DNA of 58,113 nt. Origin: Rhizopus sp. PT2906 (Eukaryota; Mucoromycota; Mucoromycetes; Mucorales; Rhizopodaceae). The stretch lies in assembly GCA_025529335.1 (NCBI GenBank), contig JAMYHX010000262.1:1-58113 (forward strand). Direction: 5' to 3'. Shown here one piece after another: positions 44,580 to 58,018 of the stretch. How positions within the stretch are numbered: the first letter of the stretch is position 1; the number at the start of each line of letters is the position of its first letter. The translations under genes and the position numbers were made by a program. A model generated the notes under the pieces. That model did not search any database, had not been told where the DNA came from, and saw nothing but the letters and a program-made list of their open reading frames with translations.

Positions 44580-44959
44580 CTGCTGTTACTGTTCTGCGTA
44601 TATACACACAAAAAAGGCTTGGTCGACTTTAAAAGAAGAGAAAGCTTGAATATGCACCAAATATAGAAATTATCTTACGGAGTAATAATGGATATATTGA
44701 CTTGCAACAGCACTCACACATACACACGTGTACAAACACGCACAGAAAAAAGAGATGTGCTTCTTTTCCAATAAAAAGAGTTACGCGTGTAGTCCTTTAA
44801 TAAAAAGTCAATTCATCTTTTTCTCTTTCTAGGCGTGTTTATCTTAATATAAAAAACTGAGTAACATAGAAATCTAGCGAATCAAATCGAGCTATCAAAT
44901 TGGAAAATAGATCTATACACACCATTACGCTTTTTTCTAATTTCGCGTATTGATTCTAC
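44580..44959. other. Divergent promoter, ALG7 / MEC1
   Basis: 380 bp between divergent starts, with a CA-rich segment (about 44708-44745) that includes CACGTG and an ACGCGT site (listed separately). Confidence 0.5.
44783..44788 (+). promoter_or_regulatory. MCB-like element (ACGCGT)
   Basis: MluI cell-cycle box core ACGCGT about 175 bp upstream of the checkpoint kinase ATG. The MBF class of G1/S regulators binds this hexamer in other fungi. It also occurs elsewhere in the window by chance, so support is modest. Confidence 0.3.
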
Positions 44960-47900
44960 ATGGAGGAATCTACTGATGTACTTGAAGCTCATGTCAAGCA
45001 GCAATTAGAATATGCAATTAGCATAAAAGGTGTGATTTAATGAAGGAATACATTACACATACACAGTAGATCTGACTTGTGCTAATACCACACACATTTC
45101 ACTATAGAAATTAAGGATATATTATCCACTTCTTACACAGTAAACATATCTCCAGTGTTTTGCTCGTCACTCCTTGTTCCCATTGTCCAGCATGCCATTC
45201 GAACAAGGCAAGATCTGCATAATTTAAGCAACGATTACAGTCAAACGATCGCGCAGCTACACAGTTATATTTGTAGTCAACATATTCCGCAGTATACACG
45301 AATTATAGACGACAGTACTCTCCTTATACATGACATTATCAAATCATATAAAAGAAAGATCATTTATCAGGTACTTTTTCAGTTTCACCTACATGTATAC
45401 AGTGGTGTAACACGAACGCATATAGAATTACCCTTTTGCCTTGTCCGATCTCTCAACAGACACCCAGCTTGAACTCTTGAATGTCATGACAAGTGCTTGT
45501 ACAATGATGATAGATGATAAGAAAACTATGCTTTTTGGTGCGTATACTGGTAGACTGTGGAATGATCTACCACATATTTTCGAAGCAAGTATCTATCATA
45601 CACCTACACCTAGAACGTTTATCATCTACTCTGCGCAGAGCCTCCTTCAGGCTTACATTAGGACTGGATACGATCCTGAAGATGACTTTTCATTAGAAAA
45701 CTTATTGATGTCTATCATGCGTGTATTAAAACACAGCATTGAGGCAAAAGCGGATAGCGAAACTGTGGTTCAATTACTACACTGTGTCAATGAAGTGGTG
45801 AAGTTAAATCCAGATATCAAACTAAGTGATGCCCTGGCTTTGGCAGACTTGCTGAAAATATTAGCACTTAACCCTGAACTTACTGTCGAAAAGGTTTTAT
45901 TAAGAAAAAAAAAACAAGGATTATTAAAGAACTAATGTAAAACTCTAGGGCCGAACCGTTCTGAATCTGGCATGTATATTGCTACAAAACAATATCCAAT
46001 TGGGCTGGCTGAACTCACTCTTACAATTCATTGCGTCCAATCGAGATCAATATGCTTCGTTAGAAATACTTTGCGTCAAGGCAAATGTGTTGGCTGAACG
46101 CGCCGAAACAATGCTGAATAGACATACTCTAGTGGATATAGATTTTATGGATGTCGATCAGGACGAATTAAGGTAAAATGCTTTTTTTTTGCTTATCGTC
46201 CTTTGACTTTTCGTAATGTAGACCTCAAGTTTATGATGTACGATGTATTGCAAAACACAGTTCTGTATACAAGCAACTTTATGGAATGGTGTCACCTACA
46301 GTGGAGGCTTTGGCGGCATTGGAGGATGATAATGATGGAAGGGCTAGTTTACTCATTCAAAAGGTAATCATAAAACAGAGTCATGATAAAGAAGAAGGCT
46401 AATATCTATGTAAAGTTGAGAGATATAGCTAGTTGTCTAAATACAAGCACTTCATCTCTTTTAAAACCCCACTGTAAATCTTTATCCGAGTTACTTGTCA
46501 GGGCGCTTCTTTATGACACTGACTTTGCTGGCCAAATTGCTGGTTTGTTTGACTGTGATACAACAAGCTTCCTGCGAGCCTACTTTGAATATACACTACC
46601 TTATGCTGTCCTTTATGCTCCAAATGAAAATCCTTTGGCGATTATATCAAAAGAACTTTCTGTATCTATGGCAGAACTCTGCTTAAAAGGTGGGTTACAT
46701 ATTGCTATAGCCTTGTTAATGGAGCAGAATTCCAAGCTGAAAGAACAAGGAATCAAGCGCTTGATGCGAGTGTCCAAATCCAAAGCGATTTTTAAAACAC
46801 TAATCTCCAATAATCTGACTCAAATAACTACAGATTTAGCTTTATCACTAGGATGTTTAGAAAAGAAATCGCAGGTAAGAGAAAAGGAGTAATGTATAGA
46901 TTATACTTATGGGATTTCTTAGGCCATTGAAGCTCTACATCAGTTAAAAAACATGGTTGACGACACTATAGATTTATCAAAGTACCTTTCAATATACGTT
47001 ATAGCTATACTAGAAAAGATTGCAAGATTTACCAATGCCAGAAAGATAAAACGACCAGACCCCGAGCCTCCTTATGCATTGTCATCACTTGAAGAAATCA
47101 TGAAGTTATTAGGGTCAAATGTTCAAAACCATGCCACTTATGTAAGTGCCGTTAGTATGCGAAGAAAAGAGACACGTATTCATATTCGATAATGTAGCTT
47201 GTCAAGGTGTTCTATTCTGTCAGCGAGATAAACAATATGGAAATGGAAGCACTCAGTCTATGGAATTGCTTCATCTTTGCCCTAAGTGATGAAGGATTAA
47301 AGCTGCATTTGAGCACAATTATCCGCGGGCTTACAGACATGATCTGTCATTCGAACCAGTCAGTTCGTCTTTCAGTAGCAGATACAATTAAAAAGCTTTT
47401 AATAGATCGATACGAACTTACAAAGGATCTATATGGCCAAATTCCTCCACTCCCTCAATTTGATGAGCTACAAGACGTTAGAGAATTTATCGAAAACAGC
47501 AGAGAGATGCAGCTGATAAGGGAGTTCAATAGAGCATTTGCATCCATACAGAAGCCAAGTGATGTTGAAATCCTCTTGGGTATTCAAAAAATGTCCAAGT
47601 TACTTGAACGAAAGGAACTATTGGCTGTGCGTACGGGACATCTCTATTCACAGCTATTGACATTAGCTCATAAATACATCAATCATCCAGAAATATCGTA
47701 CGCTGTCGGTGTATGTCTTGGTAAATTGAATGCTATTGATCCAAGTAGAATTCAAGTCAAGATTCGTAACGACAAGACATATGTTATAAATAATTTTAAA
47801 ACCAATGAAGAGAATTTAAAATTCATATGTGATATTGTCATCAACTGTCTGATACCCGCTTATCACGCTGTGAACAATGAATTTATGCACCAATTAATAT

Positions 47901-50900
47901 CGTACTCGATACAAGTCTTGCTCAAACATGCTGGATTTAGAACAGTCGAGACGATGGAGGGCAGCAAAGAATACGAAAAAGTGTTTAATACATGGCAGAG
48001 ATTTCCTCATTCCATACAAGAATTTTTAACGCCTCTCTTACGCTCGTCTTACGTCGTCGTACTTCCTGAATATACATTCAATTACCCGATATATACCAAG
48101 GCAGATAGTGTCTCAACCTGGGTTGTGCAATGGTACTGCTTATTAGAAAAGATTACAGATGATGAGGCTCGACCTATCTTCTCAGCGTGCCTACCAGTTA
48201 TTTACTATGGTAATCTGGACGTTGCCCTGTATCTACTGCCACATTTAATTCTCCATGTTATTTTATCCGCATCAGCCAGCGATATTCAAAACATTGTAAA
48301 TGAAATCCTTCTTGTACTCAACACAAATTCGAAGCTAGACAAGGCTGATCAAAAGAATCGAGCATCGCTTCAAGCTGTTGTAGCTATTACGGAGCACTGC
48401 CGACAGTGGTTGTATCGCGCTGGGTCTAGAGATACAACAATGGTTGGTCGCTTTTTGGAAGCTATTCCTGATAAGCTTATGGCCAAGGCTTCGTTCTATG
48501 CTAAAGCGTATCCACAGGCACTTATGCATTTTGAAAATTACATCAAAACAAGTTCCTCAAACTTACTAGAAGATGAAGAGACGATGAGATTTCTGCGACA
48601 CATTTATGTCAAAACAGAGAATATGCAAGATCTTCAAGCATTACTCAGTATGTATTCAATCAGGTTTAGTAATGATGAAGAAATTATCCGGTTTGAAAAT
48701 ATGGGAAAATGGAAAGAAGCAGAGATTTACCACATGGATAATGTTGCAAAGAATCCACATGATCTATCTGCTTGTATGAGCTTCCTGGAATGCCTTAAAA
48801 AGTCTGGAAGCTATGGTGAGTATATACATATTAGTATTTGCCTGCTATATATTAACATTGAATAGCATCTATTTTATATTTTTCTGACAAGTATGTTGAT
48901 GCAAATCCTCACTGGTCGACTCATATGAATGCTTTCAAGATGGATGCAGCTTGGAGAATGGGCGATTGGAATGCGCTTGACGAAGCTTCCAAGCATCAGA
49001 CGATAGAGACAACAGAGTCATTTATTGCCCGTGCTTTAGGCAGCATGAAAAAGAACAGAAACCTTGAAGCGGCAAGCTACATTGAACATGCAAGACGAGA
49101 TCTGATCAGCAGCTTGGGGGCAAAGACGATTGAGTCCTATCAGAAATCATATCAGACAATTTTCAAGCTACAGCAGCTTCAGGAATTAGAAGACGCACAG
49201 AAAGCCTGGGAGTCAAAAGATCCTATTGAGAAAGTCTCGGAACTCGAGAACAAGTGGAATAGAACCCTTAAGCTTCTCATGCCACAGTATCAGCATATCC
49301 ATGATTTGCTTGAACTTCGGCGAACGGCCCTGTACGATATCAGACCACGTCAGCAGTCAGTATCTTGTGGTGGTATTTGGTTAGATATTGCTAAGTACAG
49401 CAGAAAAAATGGACACTTGATTGTAGCGCTTGATGCAATTGTCAATGCAGAAAGAGCTGGTAATGAAATAACGCATAGAGAAAAGGCAAAATGGCTTTGG
49501 CAAACCGGAAGAAGACAGGATGCTGTGACTATGTTGACAAATCTAGAAGATGTTACTGCGAACGATGCAATCATCCTTAATTCATTTTACTTGAAGGACT
49601 CCTCTATTTACAATGGTGAAAAGGCCAGATTTTATATGACTCATGCCAGAAAAGGCCCAGAAAAGTAAGACATCGCTGTACGGTTAATAGAGTATTAACT
49701 TTTATAAATGACAGACAAGAAAAGGCAAATGTACAATATGCCATGTATTTGTGTAAACAATGTACTGGAAGGCCTCCATCAATATGGTACGTGTTGTTAT
49801 ATATACATGACACTTTGCTCATGAATGCCTGCTGGAATATAGTATAAGAGTTTATGAAATTATCATAAAAACGGTATTGAAGGCGCTCTCTTGTGGATCA
49901 AAATATTATTATACCTCCATGTCGAAATTCATTAATTACTGGGTCAAGATGGTATCACTTGCTGACGAGAACAGGAAATCGTATGTGAGTTTAGATTGCT
50001 TAAATAGAAACTAACTTCATAACGGCATAGATCTGAGGGCCAAAGCTTTGCAGAAACACTAACAAGAACCAATGAATTAATAAGAACCGCTCTTACGAAG
50101 GTCCCCATATACCAGGTAAAAGTATAAAAAGGTTTTATAACAAAAAAAAAGAAGTTTAACAAAAAGATAAACAGTTTGGCAAATTTTTAACCCGTCTGAT
50201 ATCGCATCTAACCGTGGGGAATACTGATATGGCAAATACTCTATCTTGTATTATTGAAGCTGTATTTTCTACTTATCCAAGAAACACTATTTGGCTTTTA
50301 TTAAATACTCTTGATGGTCGAACTCCTTTACTTACTGATAGAATCAATACTATACTTGGCCGTGTTAAGGTTGGTAGAATGTCTTGGACTAATAGTAATA
50401 ACATATTTCTTTTAGGCAAATAAACAGAATACAGTGATACCTCTCGTGATAGAAGTAAGAAAGTAAAACAAAGCTTATAAATACTCATCTAGTTTAACAT
50501 CATCACAGCAAGCAACATACTTTAGAAATTTCTTGCACAGAGTATCCAAATATACAGTAGGAGACAGAGCACAGTCAACACTAAACTTGAAGGATATACC
50601 TAAATTGAAACAAGTGCTCAATTTTGATGGATTTGTATTAACCGTTCCGAGAGAAAGTAGCCTATTTCCACGTTTACCGGAATTAATCAAAAAAGGCGAA
50701 ACTTTTGATCCTTTCCCTGGTGAAATAGTAACGATTACAAGTAAGATGACCCGTCAAAAGGGAATGTCCTAATTAATTTGTTGTAAATAGAGGTTATGCC
50801 TGAAGTAGATGTTATGAGATCATTACAGCAACCCAAAAGAATCACTTTTGTCGGAAGCGATGGAAAGAACTACAAGTTCTTGTGCAAGGCCAATGATGAT

Positions 50901-52104
50901 CTTCGAAAGGATGCACGTATGATGGAGTTTAACTACATGATTAATTCCTTTTTGAAGAAAAACCCTGATTCAAGAGACCGAAATCTATGTAATAACAAAT
51001 TGCTTATGTTAGACATGTGCTGGTCTAATGCTTTTTTTTTTGTTATACTAGATATAAGAACGTATGCAGTAATTCCACTGGGCGAAGAATGGGGCTTGAT
51101 TGAATGGATTGATAACTTGTTCCCTTTGAAGGCCATTGCTACTGATATCTATAATAATCTGGGTATAAAGGCAAATGTAAGTATATCGTACTCAATATAG
51201 TGCTTGAATGATACTTATGTTATGCAGCAAGTACAAATAGAATATAGGAACAAAAGACAGTTACCAGGCTTAACAGATGAAGAGCTTTTAGAATTATTCA
51301 AGAAAGTACTAGCGCAGTAAGTGCTTTTCACACGCTGGTGCTACTTTTAGTATTTACAGTATGTAATAGATCTCCACCTGTATTACATAAATGGTTTTTG
51401 AAGTCCTTTCCTGAGCCTAATCAATGGTTAGCTAGTCGAACAAGATATGTAAAGACATTGGCTGTTATGTCTATTGTAGGCCATATGCTTGGGTAAGGCA
51501 TTCTATAGTGTATACTGCATAGTTTTAACTAGATCTCTTCCGTAGACTTGGTGATCGACATGCTGAAAATATTCTTTTCGATCGTACAAATGGAGATACA
51601 GTTCATGTTGATTTGAATATGTTATTCGATCAAGGCTTAAGACTGAACGTGCCTGAAGTAGTACCTTTTAGACTTACTCACAACCTGGTAGATGCTATGG
51701 GAATCGTAGGCTATGAAGGACAGTTTCGCAAGACTTGTGAAATAGTTTTACAAATCCTACTCAATAATCGCCAAGCACTGACAGGCGTATTTCAAACGCT
51801 GTTTAACGAATGGTCACAGTCTGATGCGAGGGTAACAATAACTTTAGCTTAAACGTATGTCACTCATCTTTGCTTTCAATAGGATCGAGCATCTAGAACG
51901 ATGGGCGTGTTGAAGAAAAAATATGCCACGGCAGAAGAGTCAGGGGTTGAAGCTGAAGTAGACAGGCTGATTAAAGCTGCCACAGATATAGGCAATTTAT
52001 CAAAAATGTTTCCAGGTATATAAACACAATATTTGCTTAGGAAAAGGCTTGCTTACTTTTTTTTTTCTTTTCTTCTTATGAAAGGTTGGGCTGCGTTTAT
52101 ATAA
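44960..52104 (+). CDS. MEC1: Mec1/ATR checkpoint PI3K-like protein kinase
   Basis: DNA-damage and replication-stress kinase that acts with a Ddc2/ATRIP partner. About 20 exons, roughly 2,000 aa or more. The N-terminal two-thirds is helical HEAT/FAT (QLIREFNRAFASIQKPSDVE, HYVDANPHWSTH-like repeats, WLDIAKYSRKNGHLIVALDA). The kinase domain has the P-loop lysine in KNYKFLCKANDDLRKDARMM, a catalytic loop LGDRHAENILFD and HVDLNMLFDQG. The C-terminal FATC is split by a last intron (52019-52084): EVDRLIKAATDIGNLSKMF, then PGWAAFI and stop at 52102. ATR identity rests on EVDRLIKxATDxxNLS and on WAA near the end (Tel1 and Tor end differently). The activation segment reads D-L-N where D-F-N is usual in ATR. 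Confidence 0.93.
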
Positions 52105-52351
52105 ATACCTTATAGATTCTGCTTTAGATAAACACAAATAAATAAATCATACAGTGCTAATCTGTTATATATATATTTTTCAACCCGTGCGTCTGGTCCA
52201 ATCTTTTATGATTAACGCGCAATACATGCATAAAAATGCTCAAAGGAAAGCTATTACAGGTTGTATGCATTAGATGTTTGATCCATCTGTAATTACTGGA
52301 ATTAGAGCTATTTTTATTCGTACAAGAATACATAATTTAAATAAAGTTGGT

Positions 52352-53356
52352 TTACTGGTAGACCTTAACGTAATTGACGGACCAGTAAGCGTTGCTGAAT
52401 GCACCTGGGTTGTTCTGAACATAGTCATTACAGGTGGAAGGGCAACCAGAAGAACCGTAGACGGAGCCAGCCCAGTCACCACAGAAGGTCAAATCAAATA
52501 CAATTTGAAGATTATTAAAGTAGTCAATAGTACAATGGCCAGATTGGAATGGGAAGGAAGCAAGAGGAGTTGGCCATGAAGATGGGTTGGGATTACCATT
52601 GGCGATATCAGATGGGATGTTGTTTCTAGGGAAGAACCAAACTTGGATACCTTGACTTGCTGTCATACTAGTAGCATAAACACCACCCTTAATGTTGTTC
52701 AAACCATCACCATAAGTGTTTGTGTTTGTAGCCTGAACGCCACAACCAGCATTGCTTGCTTGGCCAGCAGCATTGACGTCACAGTTATCAGTCAAAGTCG
52801 TTCCAGTCTGTGTGCGGGAAACACCAGCAAAGCTACATCCTTGTTTGGTGTGTAAAGTAACTTGGTTGAGAGTAGCCTTGTTTACATTTTCGATAATCTA
52901 TAATTATGTTAGGCCAACTCTTAATTTCCCAGGCAATTTTCACGAAATGCTTACATCAATTTCACCGCTGTTGGGCCAATTAGGACCGACCATCCAAAAA
53001 GCGGGCCAAGTGCCGCATCCGACTGGCATGTGTTCAAGGTCAAGCAAGACAAGTGCAGAGTTGGAATAAGCGTCATTGGAAGTAATTCTGACAGAACGTC
53101 TGCCGTTAGCACTAACTGTGGTATTATCGGCTCTCATGATGACCTTTCCTCCTTGAGTAGAGATCAAGCCAGCAGATTGTGCAGTTGACTTGTCAACATA
53201 TTGAACAAAGCCATGGGTAGGGTCAGCATCAGTAAAGAAACTGAATCCATCAAAGAAACTAGAGCCTTGGTAAGTTTTCTTCAACACCCATCCTTGTGCG
53301 CTAGAAGCGAACAGTAAGTTTGCGACCAAAAGAGATGTAATTACAGATTTCAACAT
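52352..53356 (-). CDS. Secreted GH16-family glucanase
   Basis: Two exons. A signal peptide is clear (MLKSVITSLLVANLLFASSA, then QG). The body has GGKVIMRADNTTVSANGRRS and CGTWPAFWMVGPNWPNSGEID. The catalytic motif GEID/IIENVN is split exactly between exons (intron 52899-52939): nucleophile Glu and acid/base Glu of the E-x-D-x-x-E signature are both present. Several Cys (GCSFAGV, FCGDWAGSVYGSSGCP) suggest disulfides. GH16 members act on beta-1,3(4)-glucans or cell-wall glycans; cell-wall remodelling or degradation is inferred. It is convergent with MEC1, which ends at 52104. Confidence 0.94.
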
Positions 53357-53402
53357 TTGCTTGAGTTATTTTTCTGTAATTTTGCAGTGAAATCTTGCTG
53401 CT

Positions 53403-53416
53403 TTTATATATAAATA
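53403..53416 (-). promoter_or_regulatory. TATA box of the GH16 gene
   Basis: On the minus strand TATTTATATATAAAAG lies about 50-60 bp upstream of the ATG at 53356. This position is plausible for a TATA element of a secreted, regulated gene. Confidence 0.5.
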
Positions 53417-54620
53417 CATCTGCCTGGGGGTCATCATCGCATCTGACATATATTAATATAATCACAAAGGCACAAAAAAATGCAACGTATCCTAACCAAA
53501 AAAAATAGTATGGATGAGGTACACTCGTTACTGCATTTAATTAACATCTAATAAATGATCATATGATAGCCGGGTAGACGGGGTAGCTGCTTGATATAAT
53601 AAACAGGGTCCGTGTTGTTATTATGTAAAAAAACGCTCTTACCTTCATTTGAACTTGTACAAAAATAAAAACAGGCATTGGGCAGCTTTTAAACAATACT
53701 ATATGATATTCGGCATCAGATGGCGTTCAAGTTATTGCATTAAAGCGGTGACACCTCCTTTTAACTTGAAAATTCTAGATTTACCAGTGTCGATTATGTA
53801 ATGGGGATCTCAGTATATCGTTCCGCATTATTCATGTATTGCAAGTCTTTCCTGAGTTTTCCCTGATTTTCTGAGTTTACTCTATTCCCTCTCTCTTCAG
53901 GGAAAGCATTCACACAGCTCTTTTTTTTTGATAAAATTGCAAAGTATGAAATGTAACATTAAGTTACACGATGACCATGGGTTACAAGTGCCTTTGTAAT
54001 TATATGCAGTTTGGGTCGCACTGATCAAATGTTTTCTTGTAAAGTAAGCAGCTTTCTTTTTCATTGGACTAATCATTCAGCTCGCTTTAATTTTTTACCG
54101 AAGTATTGTCTTAATTGAGACAGCTTAATTTACTTTGAATGATTGACCTTCAAGAGTGACACTTAAGCCCGCGCACTTTACAGCCACAGTCTGCTCTAAT
54201 ATATAAGCAATACGCTTACTTAATGAATTTAGGTATGACCATAACCCATCCAATTAGATGGTCAATTATGTAACTGTATCTTTCTAAATGCTTTGCCCGT
54301 CTGGTAAAGTCTAGGTTTTTCAGTATATCCCGCTTTTACAGCTTTTCCTTTCTTTTAAACAAGATCTTGACACGAAATTACAAGAAAGAATTGTCTTACA
54401 AAAGACCTTAACTAAGGATGTCGGCTCCCAGCATGATGCTCTTTTTGTATATTAAAAAAAAGTGCAAAGCTCTTTCTCTTTGATTTGAAGTAACTTAATG
54501 TGTAAAAGACCGATTCAAATACTATTTATAAGACTAGCTTAGAACAAATCCCCCTTTTTTTCAACAAGAGAGCTTCATGCTTTCAGTGTCTACGTATTAC
54601 ACGAACCACTGTGGAACAAA

Positions 54621-55266
54621 ATGGAAGCATTGTGTGAGTTAAGCACAACCCATTACACAAATGACAGTACCCCTTTAAGCGTGTGGACAGTCCTTCCAGC
54701 AGTCGTTGAACAATCAATATCAATATCGTCGGCCAATCAAAACCAATTTCGCATTTTCAGAAATGGAAATCGTGTTTTGTTTAAAGAACCGCCCGGACGA
54801 AGTCAGAAGGTCCGTAAGGAATCTAAAAACCCCTTTGACCACAAGGGTAAAAAAAGTGTAATGCAATTAAAAGGCGAACGAGGCTAAAGATTGCCTGGTA
54901 CAATTGAGTCAATGAAGGAAAACTTCCACCCTGAGAGTTGGTTTCCTGAGAGAGGCAGCCGTACTGAAGTTGATCTATTTCAAAGAGGATGGAACATATA
55001 ATTGGCCAATAAAACTGTCAAGAGTCGGCATATCCTGGGGAAACACAAGGACTTGTAGGAAGCTTGTTGAGAAGAAACGACATAGGATACAAAATGAAGA
55101 AAGGGAGGCGTGGTCGCTGGTGTATCTGATAACATTCAATGACGTGTGGCCTGTTAAGCATACACGTAATATGTTTAGGACATTGTCATGGTCTCCCTCC
55201 AGGCAGCCAGCAGAGGCGGCAGCGAATGCAGTAGCTACGCTCTTAGTGTGCCATGGGTATCTATAA
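54621..55266 (+). pseudogene. Decayed coding fragment, unknown
   Basis: An 88-codon frame (MEALCELSTTHYTNDSTPLS...FKEPPGRSQKVRKESKNPF) stops at 54885, and the same frame goes on for 38 more codons. A neighbouring frame then reads LREAAVLKLIYFKEDGTYNW and RKLVEKKRHRIQNEEREAWS to 55266. The antisense strand is also open (54975-55343), so the reading direction is not certain. No domain recognised. Confidence 0.25.
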
Positions 55267-56235
55267 ATTTGATCAATTGCTAACTTGGAAAGGCATAGTG
55301 AAAGAGTTTTAGACCCTAGCCCTTGATTCGTTATTGTAGGCATTGTTGCATGTCCACTTTCTTAACAGAGCGGAAAGTCCGCAATGTCAAATCATAAAGA
55401 GGCGCTGGTAGTTTGTGACAATATTAAAGTAGTAATAGACAATACGATACAGTAAGAGTGAATTCAATCCTTTTATTGATAAAGAGTGGTCCGTATTTAT
55501 ACTTTAAGTTTACTGTGGGATTATAGTTGGCATGCGTTTAGTAGTTGTTATGGGGTAGAGTAGCTTAATTAAGGATTTCCTAGTTTTTACTATTGTAACA
55601 TCTGAATCAAGAAACGGTGTTATGTACTAGTAAGTGCTATTGTAAGGGTAATTTCCTTTGTTTCAATAAGCGTGAATTATGTTCGGATACGACACATGAA
55701 ACGTGTTTTACAGTATCACCGTAAGAATGATTCCAAATCTCTACAATTTGTAGTTAAACCTACATGACCGAGACTAATTATGCAAATTTTTCGACCAATA
55801 CGACGAGCGCTACCTCTGCCCATTACCTATGATGTCGTCCAACAAGCTTTTTAATCTGCAATGTCAAACTAAACATGAGTTTATGAAGTTACCATCTTGG
55901 TTTGTTTCTTTTCAGGAATAAAGAGATAAAAAAGAAATGTTATTTTTTATTCTAATTTTATTTTGTCAGCCTTATCAACAGAGACCACTTAGCTCACGTG
56001 TAATTATGATAACATCATATTTTATATCAGAGAGAGTGAATCAGGCAGCCTTAGATTAGGCAGAGCTTTGGTAAAGTGGCGTTGTATAATGACAACATAG
56101 GTAGCGCCCCCCCTTCTTCTGAGAATTCTGGTGTCGATCATACATTTATTTCTTGCTTTAGTCTTTAACACTTAGAAGTAAATAGAGTCCCCTTTTATAC
56201 TGATTCACTCATAAGCCAATGGTAACTAACAAGGA

Positions 56236-57970
56236 ATGCTAAACTGGAAGGAATTGCCTAATGAAATCCTGTTCGAAATATTTAAGAAACTTAGATCCAA
56301 TGTTAGCACTCAGGATTTAGTGGAATGTCAGCTTGTCTGTAAGGACTGGCGAAAATATGCAATCTTGATCTTTTATTGTGAACTTGTCTTTCGAGGTCGT
56401 TTGCAAGTGGAAAAATTCATAAAATGCATGCAGAATAATAACCTGAGAAGCCTTGTTCAGAAAATAGCTTTTTGGTACGAGCAATATGATAGAAGTCCAG
56501 ATCGCGATGAAAGGATAATTTCACTCATCTATAAAATTGCCGAGACATATCCAAACGTACAAATATTTAAAGGTGCTCTTCATGCCAGCCATTGGTGTGC
56601 TCTTGGAGAAGTTATAGGAAGATATTGGAAGTAGTTGAAGCAGCTTCCAGAACCACAATGGTTTTCATATCGTGATTTGGATACTTTTATGAATTATTAT
56701 ACGCTTGCGTCCGTCTGTTGCTGCACTCTCACTCATGTCACTCTGCCACCAATACCTCCATCTTGGCCAGAATTTAAAAGAGTCCTTCCTCTGCCACCAT
56801 TTTTCATAAATTTGATGCATCTGACAGTTAATTCTGACTATATTTGCTCTACCCTCATGAAGTATGATGAGGTTATTCGGCAATTCCCCAATTTCATGTG
56901 TTTTACGTTAAACTTTAATCGAAATGCAATCGACAGGGATGATGGCGGCTTTAAATGTTACAATGTATTTTCTATGCAACCTCACCTCAAACTTAAAAAA
57001 CTTGTGATAGAAAGGAATCTTCATCAAGACACGATTGATTATATCATGCATAAGTTTCCTAATCTGGAATGCTGTAACGTGTGTCTGTCTGTTAATAAAA
57101 ATCTTCTTGGCCGTATTGAACCCTGGATAAGAAGTTATTGTGAAGAAACGCTAAGAAATTTCCAGGAATACCTAAGTGGCAGAAGGTGCGCCTGGTTCTT
57201 CAATCATGCATCATTTACTCTGATTGAAGAGTACCTACAGCGTACTAAAAATCTTGTTATACGAATTTCTTCTACAGAACGACCTTCTCCATGGTTCCAT
57301 ATGCGGCAAGAATATATTACTTGGATCATTCGTAATACTATCGCGAAAGTTGATATACTAAAAGAACTATTCAAAAGATATTAAAACGGCATCAAAGAGG
57401 TTTACTTGGATATGTTTGCTGGCTTTGGAGAAAGGTATCTAATAGAGAATCTTTTTTGGAAATGCAAAGGAATAGAAAAATTCACTTACAAAAAAATCAC
57501 GATAAACGATTTTGAGTCCGAGTTTCCAGATCCAAGGCATATTCTGAGCCCTTCATTGAGCACACTGAAGCTGATTGCCAAACACTTAAGACCAGAAGTG
57601 CCACTTGGTTATTCGCGCGCATTGCCAGAACTACGCAACTTGACTATTGAAGCCACCAACAGGTTTTTCGATTCACCCTCGTTTATAGTAAATATGCCTG
57701 AAACTAAGTTCAATCATTCGAAAGTATATCTTGATATTGGCTTACCGATAAAAAAAAGACAAGCTTCATAAACCAGTTCTCTTAGAAATCCTTTCTGTCA
57801 AAAACAATTTTTGGCAAACATCACTTTGTCAAATCAGCTTGAAGAGTTTTTCTATGGCAACCAACAAAGAATACGGATATATTATTGCTATTAAATGTAC
57901 ATCTATTGACTTTATCAGCATATCATTTAACGAGTTGCATATTCTTAAAGAGTATCCACTGTCTTTATAA
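56236..57970 (+). pseudogene. F-box protein pseudogene (two in-frame stops, one frameshift)
   Basis: One continuous frame from 56236. The F-box MLNWKELPNEILFEIFKKLR then LVECQLVCKDWRKYAI is at the N-terminus. In-frame TAG at 56632-56634 and TAA at 57382-57384 break it, yet the frame stays coding-like after both (KQLPEPQWFSYRDLDTFMNY; NGIKEVYLDMFAGFGERYLI). At an 8-A run (57750-57757) the frame changes: the +0 frame ends at 57769, while the neighbouring frame continues with DKLHKPVLLEILSVKNNFW to a stop at 57968. The pattern is a substrate-recognition F-box/LRR-type protein of SCF ubiquitin ligases, now decayed. A read-through gene is a weak alternative. Confidence 0.8.
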
Positions 57971-58018
57971 TAAAATTTAATACGTCATAGAGAGCATTTA
58001 TTCTACTCCTTTTTCAAA

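Larger units (their letters stand above)
53357..56235. other. Gene-poor region upstream of GH16 and the F-box pseudogene
   Basis: About 2.9 kb. Only weak frames, the best at 54621-55266 (listed). The region near 53560-53600 holds GGGTAG-type repeats (GCCGGGTAGACGGGGTAG) that could serve as zinc-finger or carbon-regulator sites for GH16; unproven. No RNA gene or array seen. Confidence 0.5.

Noticed and set aside
52274..52579. Plus-strand ORF over the GH16 gene
   Set aside because: Shadow of the GH16 coding strand; no family features.
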